A stretch of 64,000 nt of DNA from positions 105,837 through 169,836 of the forward strand of contig JAMFSR010000004.1 in the NCBI GenBank assembly GCA_026225395.1, given 5' to 3'. How positions within the stretch are numbered: the first letter of the stretch is position 1; every line of letters starts with the position of its first letter. The notes beneath the pieces were generated by a model that was not told the DNA's origin, did not search any database, and saw nothing but the letters and a program-made list of their open reading frames with translations. The position numbers and the translations under genes were made by a program. This DNA comes from Granulicella sapmiensis. Its GTDB lineage: Bacteria; Acidobacteriota; Terriglobia; Terriglobales; Acidobacteriaceae. Shown piece by piece: positions 54,302-63,433 of this stretch.

Positions 54302-56262
54302 CCCGATCCGAAAACATCCCGCCTCACCGTTGGCAGCACCGTTCTGTTGCGATCCTCGTGCTCGCCTGGGCTGTCCTCCAAATCGGCGGCCTGTTCACAC
54401 CAGGTCTGCTCGACGACGTTGACTCCGTTTACATCCAGATCGCGCGCGAAATGCTGCAGCGCCACGATTACGTCACGCCGATGATTGACGGTATACGCTT
54501 CTTCGACAAACCGCCGCTCATGTACTGGATGGCCGCCGGCTCCATGCACCTGTTCGGCATTCACGACTGGGCCGCACGCCTTCCATTGGCTCTCGGTGTT
54601 CTCGCTCTGCTGTTGTCGGTGTACGCGTTCGGCATAAGGCTCTTCGCCACGATCTCTCCACCCAACGCCCCTGACCGCGCCGCACTCTACGCGGCGCTGG
54701 CCATGGCTACCTCCATCGGCCCTTATCTCTACACGCGCTTCTACATCCCGGATATTCTCATCGCGCTGTGGATGACGCTCTCGATCCACCTCTTCCTCAT
54801 CGCACTCGATCGCATCAACAAGCTGCGTTCTCCGCTTGTCCCCATGCTCGGCTTCGCTGCGGTCCTCGCTCTCGACGTCCTCACCAAGGGCCTCATCGGA
54901 ATAGTCTTTCCCGTCCTTTTCGTTCTTCTCTATCTGGCTGTCACGGGACAGCTCAACCTTCTGCTCAAGCTGCGCATCCCCGCCGCCACGCTGCTCTTCG
55001 CAGTCATTGCCGCCCCATGGCATATCCTTGCCGCGCTCCGAAACCCAGCCATCCCCATGCCCATAGGTCAGGGCCTTCCCGCCAAAGCCGGATGGGCATG
55101 GTTCTATCTCTACAACGAACACATTGCACGCTTTCTCGGCAAGCGCATCCCGCACGATTACGGACAGGTCCCCATCCCACTATTCTGGGCGCTGCTGGTG
55201 TTGTGGCTCGTTCCCTGGGCGGCGTTCCTTCCCGCGGCGCTGCGCAACGCCTTCCGCGACCTGCGCGCACCCAGGCAGTCCGCCCTCCGCTTCGACTCCG
55301 ACATCGCCGCCGGCTACGACACCACCTCGGCGCTCGAAGCCTCAAGCCGCACCCACGAAGCTGCGCTCTCGCTTCTGCTGTGGCCCGCCATCATCCTCGG
55401 CTTCTTCACCCTTTCTTCCCGCCAGGAGTACTACCACCTACCGGCTCTGCCCGCACTCGCTTTGCTCGTCGGCGCTCTACTCGCCGCAGCCGACTGTCGC
55501 TTCACCTCCAGCGATCCCACCGCACCCAACCTGCATGACCGCGCACGCCGCCAGGCCCTCCGTGGCTCGCTCTACTTCCTCGTTCCACTCGGCGCGTTGC
55601 TCTTCCTGATCTGCGGCTACCTTGCCGTTACCGCGCACACTCCACCAGCGGGGCTCGACCTCAACACGGCTCTATCCTCCAATCCGGCCCTTTACAACCT
55701 GTCACTCGGCCACATCTTCGATCTCACCGGCACCGCCATGGGCTTCTTCCGCGGGCCTTTGCTGGCGGTTTCGCCCTGTATGCTTTTGCTTGGGCCGATC
55801 CAACACCTCATCCGCCGCCGCGGCAAGACCTTTGCAGCGAACCTTCTCGTCGCGGCAAGCATGACCGGCGTCCTACTCGCCGCGCACGAAGGCCTCGTCC
55901 GTTTCTATCCGATCCTCGGCTCTAAAGATCTTGCGCTCTCCATCAATGCAGAGCGCAAGCCCGGCGACCTCATCCTTATCGACGGAGAACTTACCTCCGG
56001 CTCAACGCTGCTCTTCTACACAGGCCAGCCCGTCATACTCGTCAACGGCCATGTCAATGGACCATGGTTCGGCAGCTTCTGGCCCGATGCTCCACACGTC
56101 TTCGCGAACGACGCCGATCTGCATAAGCTCTGGCAGGGCCAGGGACGTGTCTTTCTATTGACGTACCATCCCCTCGAACGCGCCGCAGACCTAAGCGCTT
56201 TTGGCGCCGTGCATAACCTGGCACACTCGGGCGGCAAAACCGTCCTCACAAATAGGGAATAG
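54298..56262 (+). CDS. GT39/ArnT-type membrane glycosyltransferase, second of a tandem pair
   Basis: The product from GTG 54298 (overlapping the previous stop as GTGA) has 654 aa. An earlier in-frame ATG at 54145 lies deep within the previous gene and gives a basic, unlike leader. The acidic motif is PGLLDDVDSVYIQIAREM, then FFDKPPLMYWMAAGSMH, LTKGLIGIVFPVLF and SSRQEYYHLPALPALALL. It is parallel to its upstream paralogue over the whole length, including the C-terminal soluble domain (GDLILIDGELTSGSTLLFY against DEVLIYGDQAFGSSLPFYL). The pair may act as a heterodimer or on two acceptors. Confidence 0.85.
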   Translation: MTRSENIPPHRWQHRSVAILVLAWAVLQIGGLFTPGLLDDVDSVYIQIAREMLQRHDYVTPMIDGIRFFDKPPLMYWMAAGSMHLFGIHDWAARLPLALGVLALLLSVYAFGIRLFATISPPNAPDRAALYAALAMATSIGPYLYTRFYIPDILIALWMTLSIHLFLIALDRINKLRSPLVPMLGFAAVLALDVLTKGLIGIVFPVLFVLLYLAVTGQLNLLLKLRIPAATLLFAVIAAPWHILAALRNPAIPMPIGQGLPAKAGWAWFYLYNEHIARFLGKRIPHDYGQVPIPLFWALLVLWLVPWAAFLPAALRNAFRDLRAPRQSALRFDSDIAAGYDTTSALEASSRTHEAALSLLLWPAIILGFFTLSSRQEYYHLPALPALALLVGALLAAADCRFTSSDPTAPNLHDRARRQALRGSLYFLVPLGALLFLICGYLAVTAHTPPAGLDLNTALSSNPALYNLSLGHIFDLTGTAMGFFRGPLLAVSPCMLLLGPIQHLIRRRGKTFAANLLVAASMTGVLLAAHEGLVRFYPILGSKDLALSINAERKPGDLILIDGELTSGSTLLFYTGQPVILVNGHVNGPWFGSFWPDAPHVFANDADLHKLWQGQGRVFLLTYHPLERAADLSAFGAVHNLAHSGGKTVLTNRE

Positions 56263-56266
56263 ATCG

Positions 56267-56332
56267 TAGAGGGTAGAGTTATAAACCCACTGAACCTCAG
56301 CGTTCTCTCTATTGTCTACACTCTATCCTCTA
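56267..56332. repeat. Inverted repeat between convergent genes
   Basis: TAGAGGGTAGAGT at 56267-56279 is complementary to ACTCTATCCTCTA at 56320-56332 with one mismatch, separated by 40 bases. It lies between two convergent stops, so a bidirectional transcription end is possible, but the loop is long. Confidence 0.35.
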
Positions 56333-56341
56333 CACTCTCCT

Positions 56342-57523
56342 TCAATCCGGCGACTCCACCCGCCCGCCTTCCTTCATTTTGTAAACCTTGCCACGATAGT
56401 AGAAGTTGTCCCCACCATAGCTTCCCACCCAAAGCAGCCACCCCAGAAAGTCGCGGAGTGGATAGATCACCGTCCCGCGCCACCAGCCCTCATCTCCCAT
56501 CACGATCAAAATCGCCCCTGCCTGCAGCCAGCGGTTCACAATCATCGCGCTCAACCAAAGCAGCCCCAGCAGAACATTTCCGCTCAACACCCCCCACAAA
56601 AGCCCGATCAATCCAAACGGAATGGCAAACGTCAGCCCCGTACCCAGATGTCCCCACGGCCGCGACCGTCGCGTGCTCTGCATCCAACGCAACTGATTTT
56701 TGAAGCTCAGCCAGAACGGCGAATCCTGCACCATCAGCCGAATCACATGCGTTGCCAGCAGCACGCCCGTTCCCTGCGCCGCCAACCTGTTCCCCAGCAC
56801 AAAGTCATCCGCGTAAAACTGCCCCAACACGTCGAAGCCACCCACATCCTGAAAGCTCTTCCGCCGTGTCGCCATGGTTGCACCCAGAGCAAACTTCGTG
56901 CCCTCGATCATGTCCGCGACCAGCACACCGGACGTCATCTCCACGCTCTTGCCCACGGCATCCAGCTTCGACGCCAGCCCCGCGCCCTCATGCGCCGTGC
57001 CGAGGTACACGCAGCTCGCCAAACCCACGTGCGGGTCCTTCAGGTTCTGCACCATCCGCGCCAGGTAATCCGGCGCCACGCGTACATCCGCATCGCTGGT
57101 AATGTAGTTATCGTTTTTCGCCACCGAATCGAGCTTCGCCAGCGAATACACCTTTGCATTATGGAACTTCGGTCTCGGCTCACCACAGGTCACAAACTTC
57201 GCATCCACTTCTGGATACCGTGCTCCGACCTCCCGCGCCAGCATCAGGCCTTCATCGGTTTCATGCCGCGCGCAAAAGAGTAGTTCAAACTCCGGATACT
57301 GCTGTTCGAAGAACGTTTCAAAGTTCCGCTCCATCCCCGGCTCGGTTCCATGCAGCGGCTTCAACACGCTGACCGGAGGCAGAAAATCCGAAGGCACATT
57401 CTGCTCGCGCCTCCGCCGCAAACCAAACCGCGCAGCCGCAACAATCACCATGCAACAGTAGATGGAAGACGTGACCGAGCCCACCGCGGCCACCCAGAAC
57501 AAAATGTGAAGAAAAACCTGCAT
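56342..57523 (-). CDS. hpnI: HpnI-like / ceramide-glucosyltransferase-type GT2 (GT21)
   Basis: From the ATG at 57523 the product has 393 aa; a TTG at 57583 is an alternative but sits too near its GAGGAG. An N-terminal membrane segment is followed by a GT21-type catalytic part: PPVSVLKPLHGTEPGMERN, YITSDADVRVAPDYLARMV (D1/D2), GGFDVLGQFYADDFVLG (D3) and the Q/RxxRW signature QLRWMQSTRRSR, with C-terminal helices. HpnI adds N-acetylglucosamine to bacteriohopanetetrol; relatives glucosylate ceramide. No other hopanoid gene is in view, so the substrate stays open. It follows hspR by a few tens of bases. Confidence 0.75.
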   Translation of the reverse strand: MQVFLHILFWVAAVGSVTSSIYCCMVIVAAARFGLRRRREQNVPSDFLPPVSVLKPLHGTEPGMERNFETFFEQQYPEFELLFCARHETDEGLMLAREVGARYPEVDAKFVTCGEPRPKFHNAKVYSLAKLDSVAKNDNYITSDADVRVAPDYLARMVQNLKDPHVGLASCVYLGTAHEGAGLASKLDAVGKSVEMTSGVLVADMIEGTKFALGATMATRRKSFQDVGGFDVLGQFYADDFVLGNRLAAQGTGVLLATHVIRLMVQDSPFWLSFKNQLRWMQSTRRSRPWGHLGTGLTFAIPFGLIGLLWGVLSGNVLLGLLWLSAMIVNRWLQAGAILIVMGDEGWWRGTVIYPLRDFLGWLLWVGSYGGDNFYYRGKVYKMKEGGRVESPD

Positions 57524-57593
57524 CGCACCAAACCAGAGAAGATAAGCCAAACCTTCTAAGTTTACGCGACCCGTCTTCGACAAACTCCTCGGT

Positions 57594-57971
57594 CTACTCT
57601 CTGACCACCGGTTTCCTTCGCAGCGGCACCAATCCGGCCTTCTGGTCGGTCTGCTGCATCCGCGTCAACATCTCGGTCCGCACAAAGTCGACGAAGCCCT
57701 GCATCTGCCGGTTCATCTCTTCCATGCGCTCGCGCATCTGCAGCACAATGGCGATCCCGGCTATATTTACGCCTAAATCCCGCGCCAGGTTCAGAATGAA
57801 CTCCAACCGCTCCAGGTCCTCATCGGTATAGAGCCGCGTATTGCCATCCGACCGCGAAGGCCGCAGCAGCCCCTCGCGCTCATACAGCCGCAGGGTCTGC
57901 GGATGGATGGCATACATCTCCGCCACCGACGAGATCATGTACGCACCCTTGGATTTACGCTTCGTTGCCAT
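57594..57971 (-). CDS. hspR: MerR-family heat-shock repressor HspR
   Basis: This 125-aa protein has the HspR form of the MerR helix-turn-helix: YMISSVAEMYAIHPQTLRLY, EREGLLRPSRSDGNTRLYTD, then a coiled helix (LQMRERMEEMNRQMQGF). In actinobacteria and other phyla HspR represses dnaK-type operons by binding HAIR elements, often with DnaK as co-repressor. The dnaJ gene lies 1.6 kb away on the same strand, with an SDR gene and a toxin-antitoxin pair between. I did not find a clear HAIR sequence (CTTGAGT-N7-ACTCAAG) in the nearby intergenic parts. Confidence 0.82.
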   Translation of the reverse strand: MATKRKSKGAYMISSVAEMYAIHPQTLRLYEREGLLRPSRSDGNTRLYTDEDLERLEFILNLARDLGVNIAGIAIVLQMRERMEEMNRQMQGFVDFVRTEMLTRMQQTDQKAGLVPLRRKPVVRE

Positions 57972-58107
57972 CAACCAGAAGGATACTTCCTTTGAGCCTC
58001 TGAAGGAATGACCGGGGAACCACCGAAGCTGCCTTTGTCTCTGCTTTTCTTTCTGTCATTCTCGTAGGTATCTGCTTTTCAAGCCGCGCCCGCATCCAAC
58101 AAACCCT

Positions 58108-59061
58108 ATGAGTCGAACATTCAACCCACTTTATCTAGCAGCTGCCGCCACGGGCCTTGCCGCCGGAGCCTTCGCCGGCCTTCGCCTCATCCGTTCCACC
58201 CCGATCCCTGATGGCGCCGTCGTGCTCATCACGGGTGGCTCCCGAGGCTTGGGTCTCGCCATCGCCCACCGCTTCGCGCAGAAGCCCGTAAGACTTGTGC
58301 TCGCGTCCCGCAACCGCGGAGAGCTGGAGCAAGCCCAGGCCACTCTCCTAGCAGCCCACCCCCACCTCGCCCCGGAAAACTTCTACCTCGTAGCCGCCGA
58401 CCTCGCCCAGCCATCCGAGTGCCAGCGCCTCGTCGCCGAAACCATCGCCCGCTACGGTCGTATCGACGTCCTCGTCAACAATGCCGGCATCATCGAAGTC
58501 GGTCCCATCGAAGCCCAGCCCGTCGAAGCCTTCGAGCGCGCCATGCAGGTCAACTTCTTTGCCGCTCTTTACACCACCTGGGCCGCGCTCCCGCACATGC
58601 GCCAGCAGTCACCACTCACCGGCAACCGCCGCGCCAGCATCGTGAATATTGCCTCCATCGGCGGCAAGCTGGCTGTTCCGCACATGCTCCCGTATTCCGC
58701 GGCAAAGTTCGCCCTGGTGGGTTTCTCCGAGGGCCTCCACGCTGAACTCCGCCACAAAGGCATCCGCGTCACGACCGTCTGTCCCGGCCTTATGCGCACC
58801 GGCGGAGAAGCCCACGCCCAGTTCGTTGGAGACACCGAATTCGAACGCCGCTGGTTCGACTTCGCCGCCAAAACCCCAGGCGTTGCGACAACCGCCGAGC
58901 ATGCTGCCAACAAGATTTACGCCGCTACCGAACAGGGCCGCGCCGAAATCACCATCACCCCGCAGGCCTGGGTTGCTGCTCGCTTCGCCGGTTTGGCCCC
59001 GGAAACCCTGCAGTTCAGCAATGCGCTCGTCGACAAGTACATCCTGCCAGAAGCGCCGTAG
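58108..59061 (+). CDS. Short-chain dehydrogenase/reductase with N-terminal anchor
   Basis: This 317-aa protein begins with a hydrophobic stretch (LYLAAAATGLAAGAFAGL) that may be a membrane anchor. The classical SDR motifs are complete: cofactor loop TGGSRGLG with SRNRGE following strand 2 (favouring NADP), VNNAG, catalytic Ser in NIASIGG, and YSAAK with the active Tyr and Lys, then VTTVCPGLMRTGG. The substrate is unknown. It is the only plus-strand gene in this part, between hspR and the toxin-antitoxin genes. Confidence 0.88.
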   Translation: MSRTFNPLYLAAAATGLAAGAFAGLRLIRSTPIPDGAVVLITGGSRGLGLAIAHRFAQKPVRLVLASRNRGELEQAQATLLAAHPHLAPENFYLVAADLAQPSECQRLVAETIARYGRIDVLVNNAGIIEVGPIEAQPVEAFERAMQVNFFAALYTTWAALPHMRQQSPLTGNRRASIVNIASIGGKLAVPHMLPYSAAKFALVGFSEGLHAELRHKGIRVTTVCPGLMRTGGEAHAQFVGDTEFERRWFDFAAKTPGVATTAEHAANKIYAATEQGRAEITITPQAWVAARFAGLAPETLQFSNALVDKYILPEAP

Positions 59062-59070
59062 TCTCTATAT

Positions 59071-59298
59071 CTAACTAGCTTTTTTTAACTCTTCCGGCAC
59101 AACGGCCCGTGCCGCTTTGATCAAGCTGCGCAGAGCCGTGTTCACAGCTTCAGAATCTGGAAACACCATGCGGACATCCTCGTCCAGAACCCGCACACCA
59201 GCCTCACGAAAATAAGCCGCAACTGGATTAGGTTTCGCATTTGAGAAATCGTATTCCTCTCGCATCTCATCGTTTTCGTTCAGAAACTCTTTGCTCAT
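59071..59298 (-). CDS. BrnA-like antitoxin
   Basis: The 75-aa product starts at the ATG at 59298, 5 bases after AAAGGAG, inside the toxin gene (32-bp overlap). The acidic start with [16 protein letters not shown] resembles BrnA antitoxins, and RVLDEDVRMVFPDSEAVNTA with ALRSLIKAARAV may form the DNA-binding part. BrnA proteins neutralise BrnT and repress their own operon. The strong ribosome site fits the usual excess of antitoxin over toxin. A longer frame from 59367 is not supported. Confidence 0.75.
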   Translation of the reverse strand: MSKEFLNENDEMREEYDFSNAKPNPVAAYFREAGVRVLDEDVRMVFPDSEAVNTALRSLIKAARAVVPEELKKAS

Positions 59299-59581
59299 GG
59301 TCGCTCCTTTCCTGTGCTTTCGCTTTGCGTGCGCTAATAATGCGATAGATCGTTCCGCGCTCGACATGAATCACAATCAATGTCCGTCGACCGCTCCATC
59401 CAATCAAGACAAATCTGTCTTCCATCTCGGAATGATCCGGGTCCGGTATCGTCTCGCCAAACTCGTCGAGAAAAGCGGAAGCCGCTTCCTCGAAGGAGAC
59501 TCCATGCACCCGAAAATTCCGTGCAGCCTTCTCTGAGTCCCACTCAAATCTTACTCCTCGGAACTCAAATGACTCCGTCAT
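59267..59581 (-). CDS. brnT: BrnT-family toxin
   Basis: This 104-aa protein follows the BrnT (DUF497) pattern: [60 protein letters not shown] and YRIISARKA near the end. BrnT is a ribonuclease of the RelE-like fold. Its ATG overlaps the stop of dnaJ as ATGA, so the toxin appears to be made from the dnaJ transcript, and the antitoxin follows it. This order (toxin first) is normal for BrnT/BrnA; the link to a chaperone gene is not. Confidence 0.87.
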   Translation of the reverse strand: MTESFEFRGVRFEWDSEKAARNFRVHGVSFEEAASAFLDEFGETIPDPDHSEMEDRFVLIGWSGRRTLIVIHVERGTIYRIISARKAKAQERSDHEQRVSERKR

Positions 59582-60810
59582 ACCCCCGCCAGCATCTCCG
59601 CCCGCGGATCCTCCGGGTTCAGCTTCTGCAACTCCCGCAGAATCTCCTTCGACCGCTCATCCTGCACCTTCGGCACCACGATCTTCACCTCGACGATCTG
59701 GTCCCCGCGCTGCCCTTCACGCGTAGCACTCGGCACACCCTTCTCGCGCATTCGCAGCTTCTGCCCGGTCTGCGTCCCCGGCGGAATCTTCAGCTGCGAC
59801 CGCCCCGCGCCTTCGCCCGTGCCATCAATAGTCGGCACATCGATCTTCGCCCCCAGCGCCGCCTCCATCACCGTTACCGGCACACTCACATGGATGTCGT
59901 CGCCTGAGCGATGAAACAGCTTATGCGTCCCGACCTTGATGATCAGATACAGGTCGCCCGCGGGCGCACCTTCGGTCCCGGCGTTGCCTTTGCCCGCCAA
60001 ACGAATCCGCTGCCCATCGCGCGTCCCTGCCTTGATCCGAAACTCCAGCGGCTCTTTCTTCGTAATCACACCCGCTCCATCGCACGTGTTGCAGGCGTTC
60101 TGTACCTTGCCGCTACCGCCGCATCGCGGGCACTGGATGTTGAACTTCATCCGGCCGCCCATCTGCGTCACCTGGCCTGAGCCGTGGCACTCCGGGCATT
60201 CCATGCTGCCGCCTACCACCGCGCGTCCCTTGCACGTAGGGCACTGCTCCTGCCGCTGAATCTCCAGCCGCGTCACGCCACCGCGAATCGCCATCCAGAA
60301 GTCCACCTGCACCTGGTACTCCAGGTCCGTACCCGGTTGCGGCCCACGAGCCTGCCGCCCTCCGTTGAACATCCCCGAGAACACATCACGGAAGCTCCCG
60401 CCAAATCCGCCTTCACTCTCTGCTCGCGAAGCCTTGCTTGCCCCCTGAAATCCGGAGAAATCAAACCCGCCAAAATCAAACGGCACACCCCCGCCACCGG
60501 CGTGTCCACCACCCCCGCCGTAGCCACCACCCGACGCACCCCCACCACGCGCATAAGCCTCCGCGGTCGCCGCGTCGATGTTGTCCGAATAAAACCCTAC
60601 CTGGTCGAAGATCTTCCGCTTCTTCTCGTCGCTCAACACGTCGTTGGCTTCGGAGATTTCCTTGAACTTCTCTTCCGACTTCTTGTCGCCCGGGTTCACA
60701 TCCGGGTGATACTTCCGCGCAAGCTTGCGGAACGCCTTGCGAATCTCGTCCGCAGTCGCCGTCTTCTTCACGCCGAGCGTGCCGTAATAATCCTTGGTTT
60801 GTGTCGCCAT
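59578..60810 (-). CDS. dnaJ: DnaJ co-chaperone
   Basis: The 410-aa product begins at the ATG at 60810 ([14 protein letters not shown]); a longer frame from 60849 adds only a basic leader. The J domain has HPD at residues 35-37, followed by a Gly/Phe-rich region. The zinc-finger domain has four Cys repeats: [24 protein letters not shown] and CNTCDGAG, the first lacking its last Gly. The C-terminal peptide-binding domain follows ([20 protein letters not shown]). It stimulates DnaK ATPase. The long Gly stretch with AGGGG repeats is richer than usual. The gene ends in an ATGA overlap with the toxin gene. Confidence 0.93.
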   Translation of the reverse strand: MATQTKDYYGTLGVKKTATADEIRKAFRKLARKYHPDVNPGDKKSEEKFKEISEANDVLSDEKKRKIFDQVGFYSDNIDAATAEAYARGGGASGGGYGGGGGHAGGGGVPFDFGGFDFSGFQGASKASRAESEGGFGGSFRDVFSGMFNGGRQARGPQPGTDLEYQVQVDFWMAIRGGVTRLEIQRQEQCPTCKGRAVVGGSMECPECHGSGQVTQMGGRMKFNIQCPRCGGSGKVQNACNTCDGAGVITKKEPLEFRIKAGTRDGQRIRLAGKGNAGTEGAPAGDLYLIIKVGTHKLFHRSGDDIHVSVPVTVMEAALGAKIDVPTIDGTGEGAGRSQLKIPPGTQTGQKLRMREKGVPSATREGQRGDQIVEVKIVVPKVQDERSKEILRELQKLNPEDPRAEMLAGV

Positions 60811-60867
60811 CGTCTCTATTTGATTCCTTCTCAACCCCCGGCGATGCACTCCAGCGTGCTGCGCGGG

Positions 60868-61833
60868 CTACCTTCTTAGTGTAGGCAGAAAGAACGATTC
60901 CAGCACCGGCATCGTCGTAAACAGCAAGATTAAGATAGCCGCCGAGGTCGCCACAAAAGAAGCCATCAGCATCGGCTCCCGGTACAGCTTCTCCGGGTTC
61001 TGCACCGAGCTGTTTTTCTTGAAAGCCAGCTTGAAGTAGAGCGACATCGTCAGCGCCAGCAGCGGAAACGCCAGGATCAGCTCCATGTGGTATCGGATCG
61101 CAAACGCCCCGAAGAACAGCATCGCCGTCGACGCATAAAACGTAACCGAAACCAACAGCGATTCCAGCGTGTAGTGCTTGAACGAAGCCCGGTACGCCCC
61201 AGCCCGCTCACGGTCGCCAATCTCGGAAAGCTCGCTGAACCGCTTCAGCGCCATAAAGTAGCAGCCGATCATCCAGTAGCAAATCAGCAGCGAAACAGGC
61301 GGAATCAGCGTCGCGGTCACCGCATACCATCCCAGCAGCATCCGGATCGGATTGTTCACCGACTCCGTCAGCACGTCCAGGTACGGCACATCCTTGGTGC
61401 GCACCGGCGGAAAGTTATAAAAGCACCCCATCACCCACAGCACAACGCACATCAGGGCGAACATCTTTCCGATATAAAGCCCCAGCCCAACGCCCACCAC
61501 CATCATCAGCAGCCACTGTACATAGGCCACCGGAATGTTCACAACACCTCGCGCAGTCGGGCGGTTTTTCTTTGTCGGATGCAGCCGGTCGAACGGTGCA
61601 TCCAGCACCTCGTTGATCACATAGTTGCTGCAAGCCACCAGCGTGATCGAAACAAACGCCAGCACCAGCCGCCAGATCAACCCTCGCGTCATCAGCTCCG
61701 GATAGAAGCTCAACGGGATAATCACACCCGGCAACACGAAGAGGTTCTTGATGGAGTGGTCCAGTCGTGCGATCTCTAGATGGGCCTTCAGCCGTTCGCC
61801 AAACGTTATCTCGTTCTTCCCTGCCACACTCAT
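60868..61833 (-). CDS. UbiA-family prenyltransferase, DPPR-synthase-like
   Basis: This 321-aa protein has eight or nine membrane helices and the UbiA site NYVINEVLDAPFDRLHPTKK, close to the N-x-x-x-D-x-x-x-D motif of decaprenyl-phosphate phosphoribosyltransferase (UbiA/Rv3806c type), followed by RPTARGVVN. The second Asp-rich loop reads YFMALKRFSELSEIGD. Such enzymes join phosphoribosyl diphosphate to a polyprenyl phosphate, giving a lipid-linked pentose for wall or exopolysaccharide. The next gene upstream on the same strand is a GT-C membrane protein that could use a lipid-linked sugar. Confidence 0.78.
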   Translation of the reverse strand: MSVAGKNEITFGERLKAHLEIARLDHSIKNLFVLPGVIIPLSFYPELMTRGLIWRLVLAFVSITLVACSNYVINEVLDAPFDRLHPTKKNRPTARGVVNIPVAYVQWLLMMVVGVGLGLYIGKMFALMCVVLWVMGCFYNFPPVRTKDVPYLDVLTESVNNPIRMLLGWYAVTATLIPPVSLLICYWMIGCYFMALKRFSELSEIGDRERAGAYRASFKHYTLESLLVSVTFYASTAMLFFGAFAIRYHMELILAFPLLALTMSLYFKLAFKKNSSVQNPEKLYREPMLMASFVATSAAILILLFTTMPVLESFFLPTLRR

Positions 61834-61871
61834 CGGTCTCTCCGCTTCCAGCAGCCATGTCCCACAAACTG

Positions 61872-63377
61872 TTATCGATAAATAAAGTAATTATCCGGAT
61901 CAATCTCACCGGAGATTAGAGCCAGCCGATGCACCCCGAGGCCCTGCTCCTGCTCCTCGGTCAACGGCTTCTCGGTAATCAACACCGGACTCAAGCCATC
62001 CGTTGAAGCCGCTTGCAACTCCGCCCGGCTCGGCATATGGCGGCCATAAAATTCCTTCTTATCCCAAACAACAATCGACCCCGCCCCATGACGTTCCACA
62101 TAGTAAGCCGAGGGCCGCTGAAGATAAGCCAACACCGGCAAACTCACAAAGTCCGGCGCAAACACCATCGGCCCCTGATCCAATTTCTGCGCCCGCAGAA
62201 AGTCCGCCGCCGCCTTGCTTCCAGAAAACGTGTGATTCAAACTCCTGACGACAGCAACGGTCGCCGCAAACACCTGCACCGCCAGCGCCCCATAGAGCAG
62301 CACAGGACGCCAGGCAAACTTCCCGGAAGTCTCAGCCCTCTCGTACCGGAACCACGGCACCTCCTGCAACAACAGAGCCAGCACAAACACGATGAAGATC
62401 CACCCCACATGCCGCGCGTCCGTGCGCCGGGAAACAGCCATCTGCATCAGCAGTAACGCGACAGCAGCGATAAAGAACGACCGCACCGCCTTCTGTCGAA
62501 AATAGAAACACAGGCCAATCGTCAGCACAACTCCGAACAATAGAAATAACCGCGGAGCCTGCTGGTCGATGCCACCCACATCCCAGAAATTGACCCGCAA
62601 CGTGCGTACCGGCATAAAAGCCTTCGCGACATCATGGAACGGATGCACCAATGTCACCGCCAGGCTGGTCCGCGGCTGACTATCCAGCAACAACCCTGAA
62701 TCCTTCGGAGGCTTGATCGTCCCCACCGAAAACAGCACACACGCCGAAAGCAACGCCATCACCAGCCATCGCTTCATCCCCAGCGACCCCAACCGCTGGC
62801 CCACGCTGCGGCCCTCGCCTTCGCAAAGCACCGGCAGAAGATGCAGCGGATAAAAGCACACCGCAACAATCAACGCCGGCAGCGAAGTCATCGCCGCAAT
62901 CGACAACATCACCGGCACGCCGAAGATGCTCTTCCCACTCCGCATCAACATCAGCGCCGCAACCAGGCACAGAACACCCATCATGTAGTTCCGGTCGATG
63001 GCCGCATACTCAAACAGCAGAAAGTACGAAAACACCACTCCCACCCGCACCAGCGGCGTTAGCTGCTTCGCCGAAAAGATCATCGCCGCGACCGCAACGG
63101 CGAACAGATAGTTCGGCACCTTCATCCATTCAGGATTGCTCGTGAACCGCGTGAACGCATCCAGTACCAGGTACCATCCCACCGGATGCCCCTCATACCG
63201 CACGTTGTGCAGCAGCGACGCCAACCCATGGCTGTCCCGTGCAACAATCCACGCCTCCGCTTCATCCCGCCAGAGAGTGTGCGCCCGGGACACGAAGGCC
63301 AGCAGCACGGCATAAACCAGCACGCCAAACGCAGCAAACCACCCCTTCTCTTCGTTCGGCAGATGTCTCGCAGGCAT
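61872..63377 (-). CDS. GT-C-like polytopic membrane protein
   Basis: This 501-aa protein has about ten membrane helices and a C-terminal soluble part of about 110 residues. The first loop is RAHTLWRDEAEAWIVARDSH, where the Asp-Glu pair takes the place of the GT-C catalytic motif, and RYEGHPVGWYLVLDAF follows. No closer family can be named. It lies 38 bp upstream of the UbiA-type gene, so the two may form a lipid-linked sugar synthesis and transfer pair. The Fpg/Nei gene lies 56 bp further upstream on the same strand. Confidence 0.7.
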   Translation of the reverse strand: MPARHLPNEEKGWFAAFGVLVYAVLLAFVSRAHTLWRDEAEAWIVARDSHGLASLLHNVRYEGHPVGWYLVLDAFTRFTSNPEWMKVPNYLFAVAVAAMIFSAKQLTPLVRVGVVFSYFLLFEYAAIDRNYMMGVLCLVAALMLMRSGKSIFGVPVMLSIAAMTSLPALIVAVCFYPLHLLPVLCEGEGRSVGQRLGSLGMKRWLVMALLSACVLFSVGTIKPPKDSGLLLDSQPRTSLAVTLVHPFHDVAKAFMPVRTLRVNFWDVGGIDQQAPRLFLLFGVVLTIGLCFYFRQKAVRSFFIAAVALLLMQMAVSRRTDARHVGWIFIVFVLALLLQEVPWFRYERAETSGKFAWRPVLLYGALAVQVFAATVAVVRSLNHTFSGSKAAADFLRAQKLDQGPMVFAPDFVSLPVLAYLQRPSAYYVERHGAGSIVVWDKKEFYGRHMPSRAELQAASTDGLSPVLITEKPLTEEQEQGLGVHRLALISGEIDPDNYFIYR

Positions 63378-63433
63378 GCATACAGTTGTACCTCATACCT
63401 TTCGCATTTCAGCCGAAATCTGCCGCCCGCGCC

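Noticed and set aside
57972..58107. HAIR operator for HspR in the hspR-SDR gap
   Set aside because: No pair of CTTGAGT/ACTCAAG half sites with 7-bp spacing; only loose similarity.
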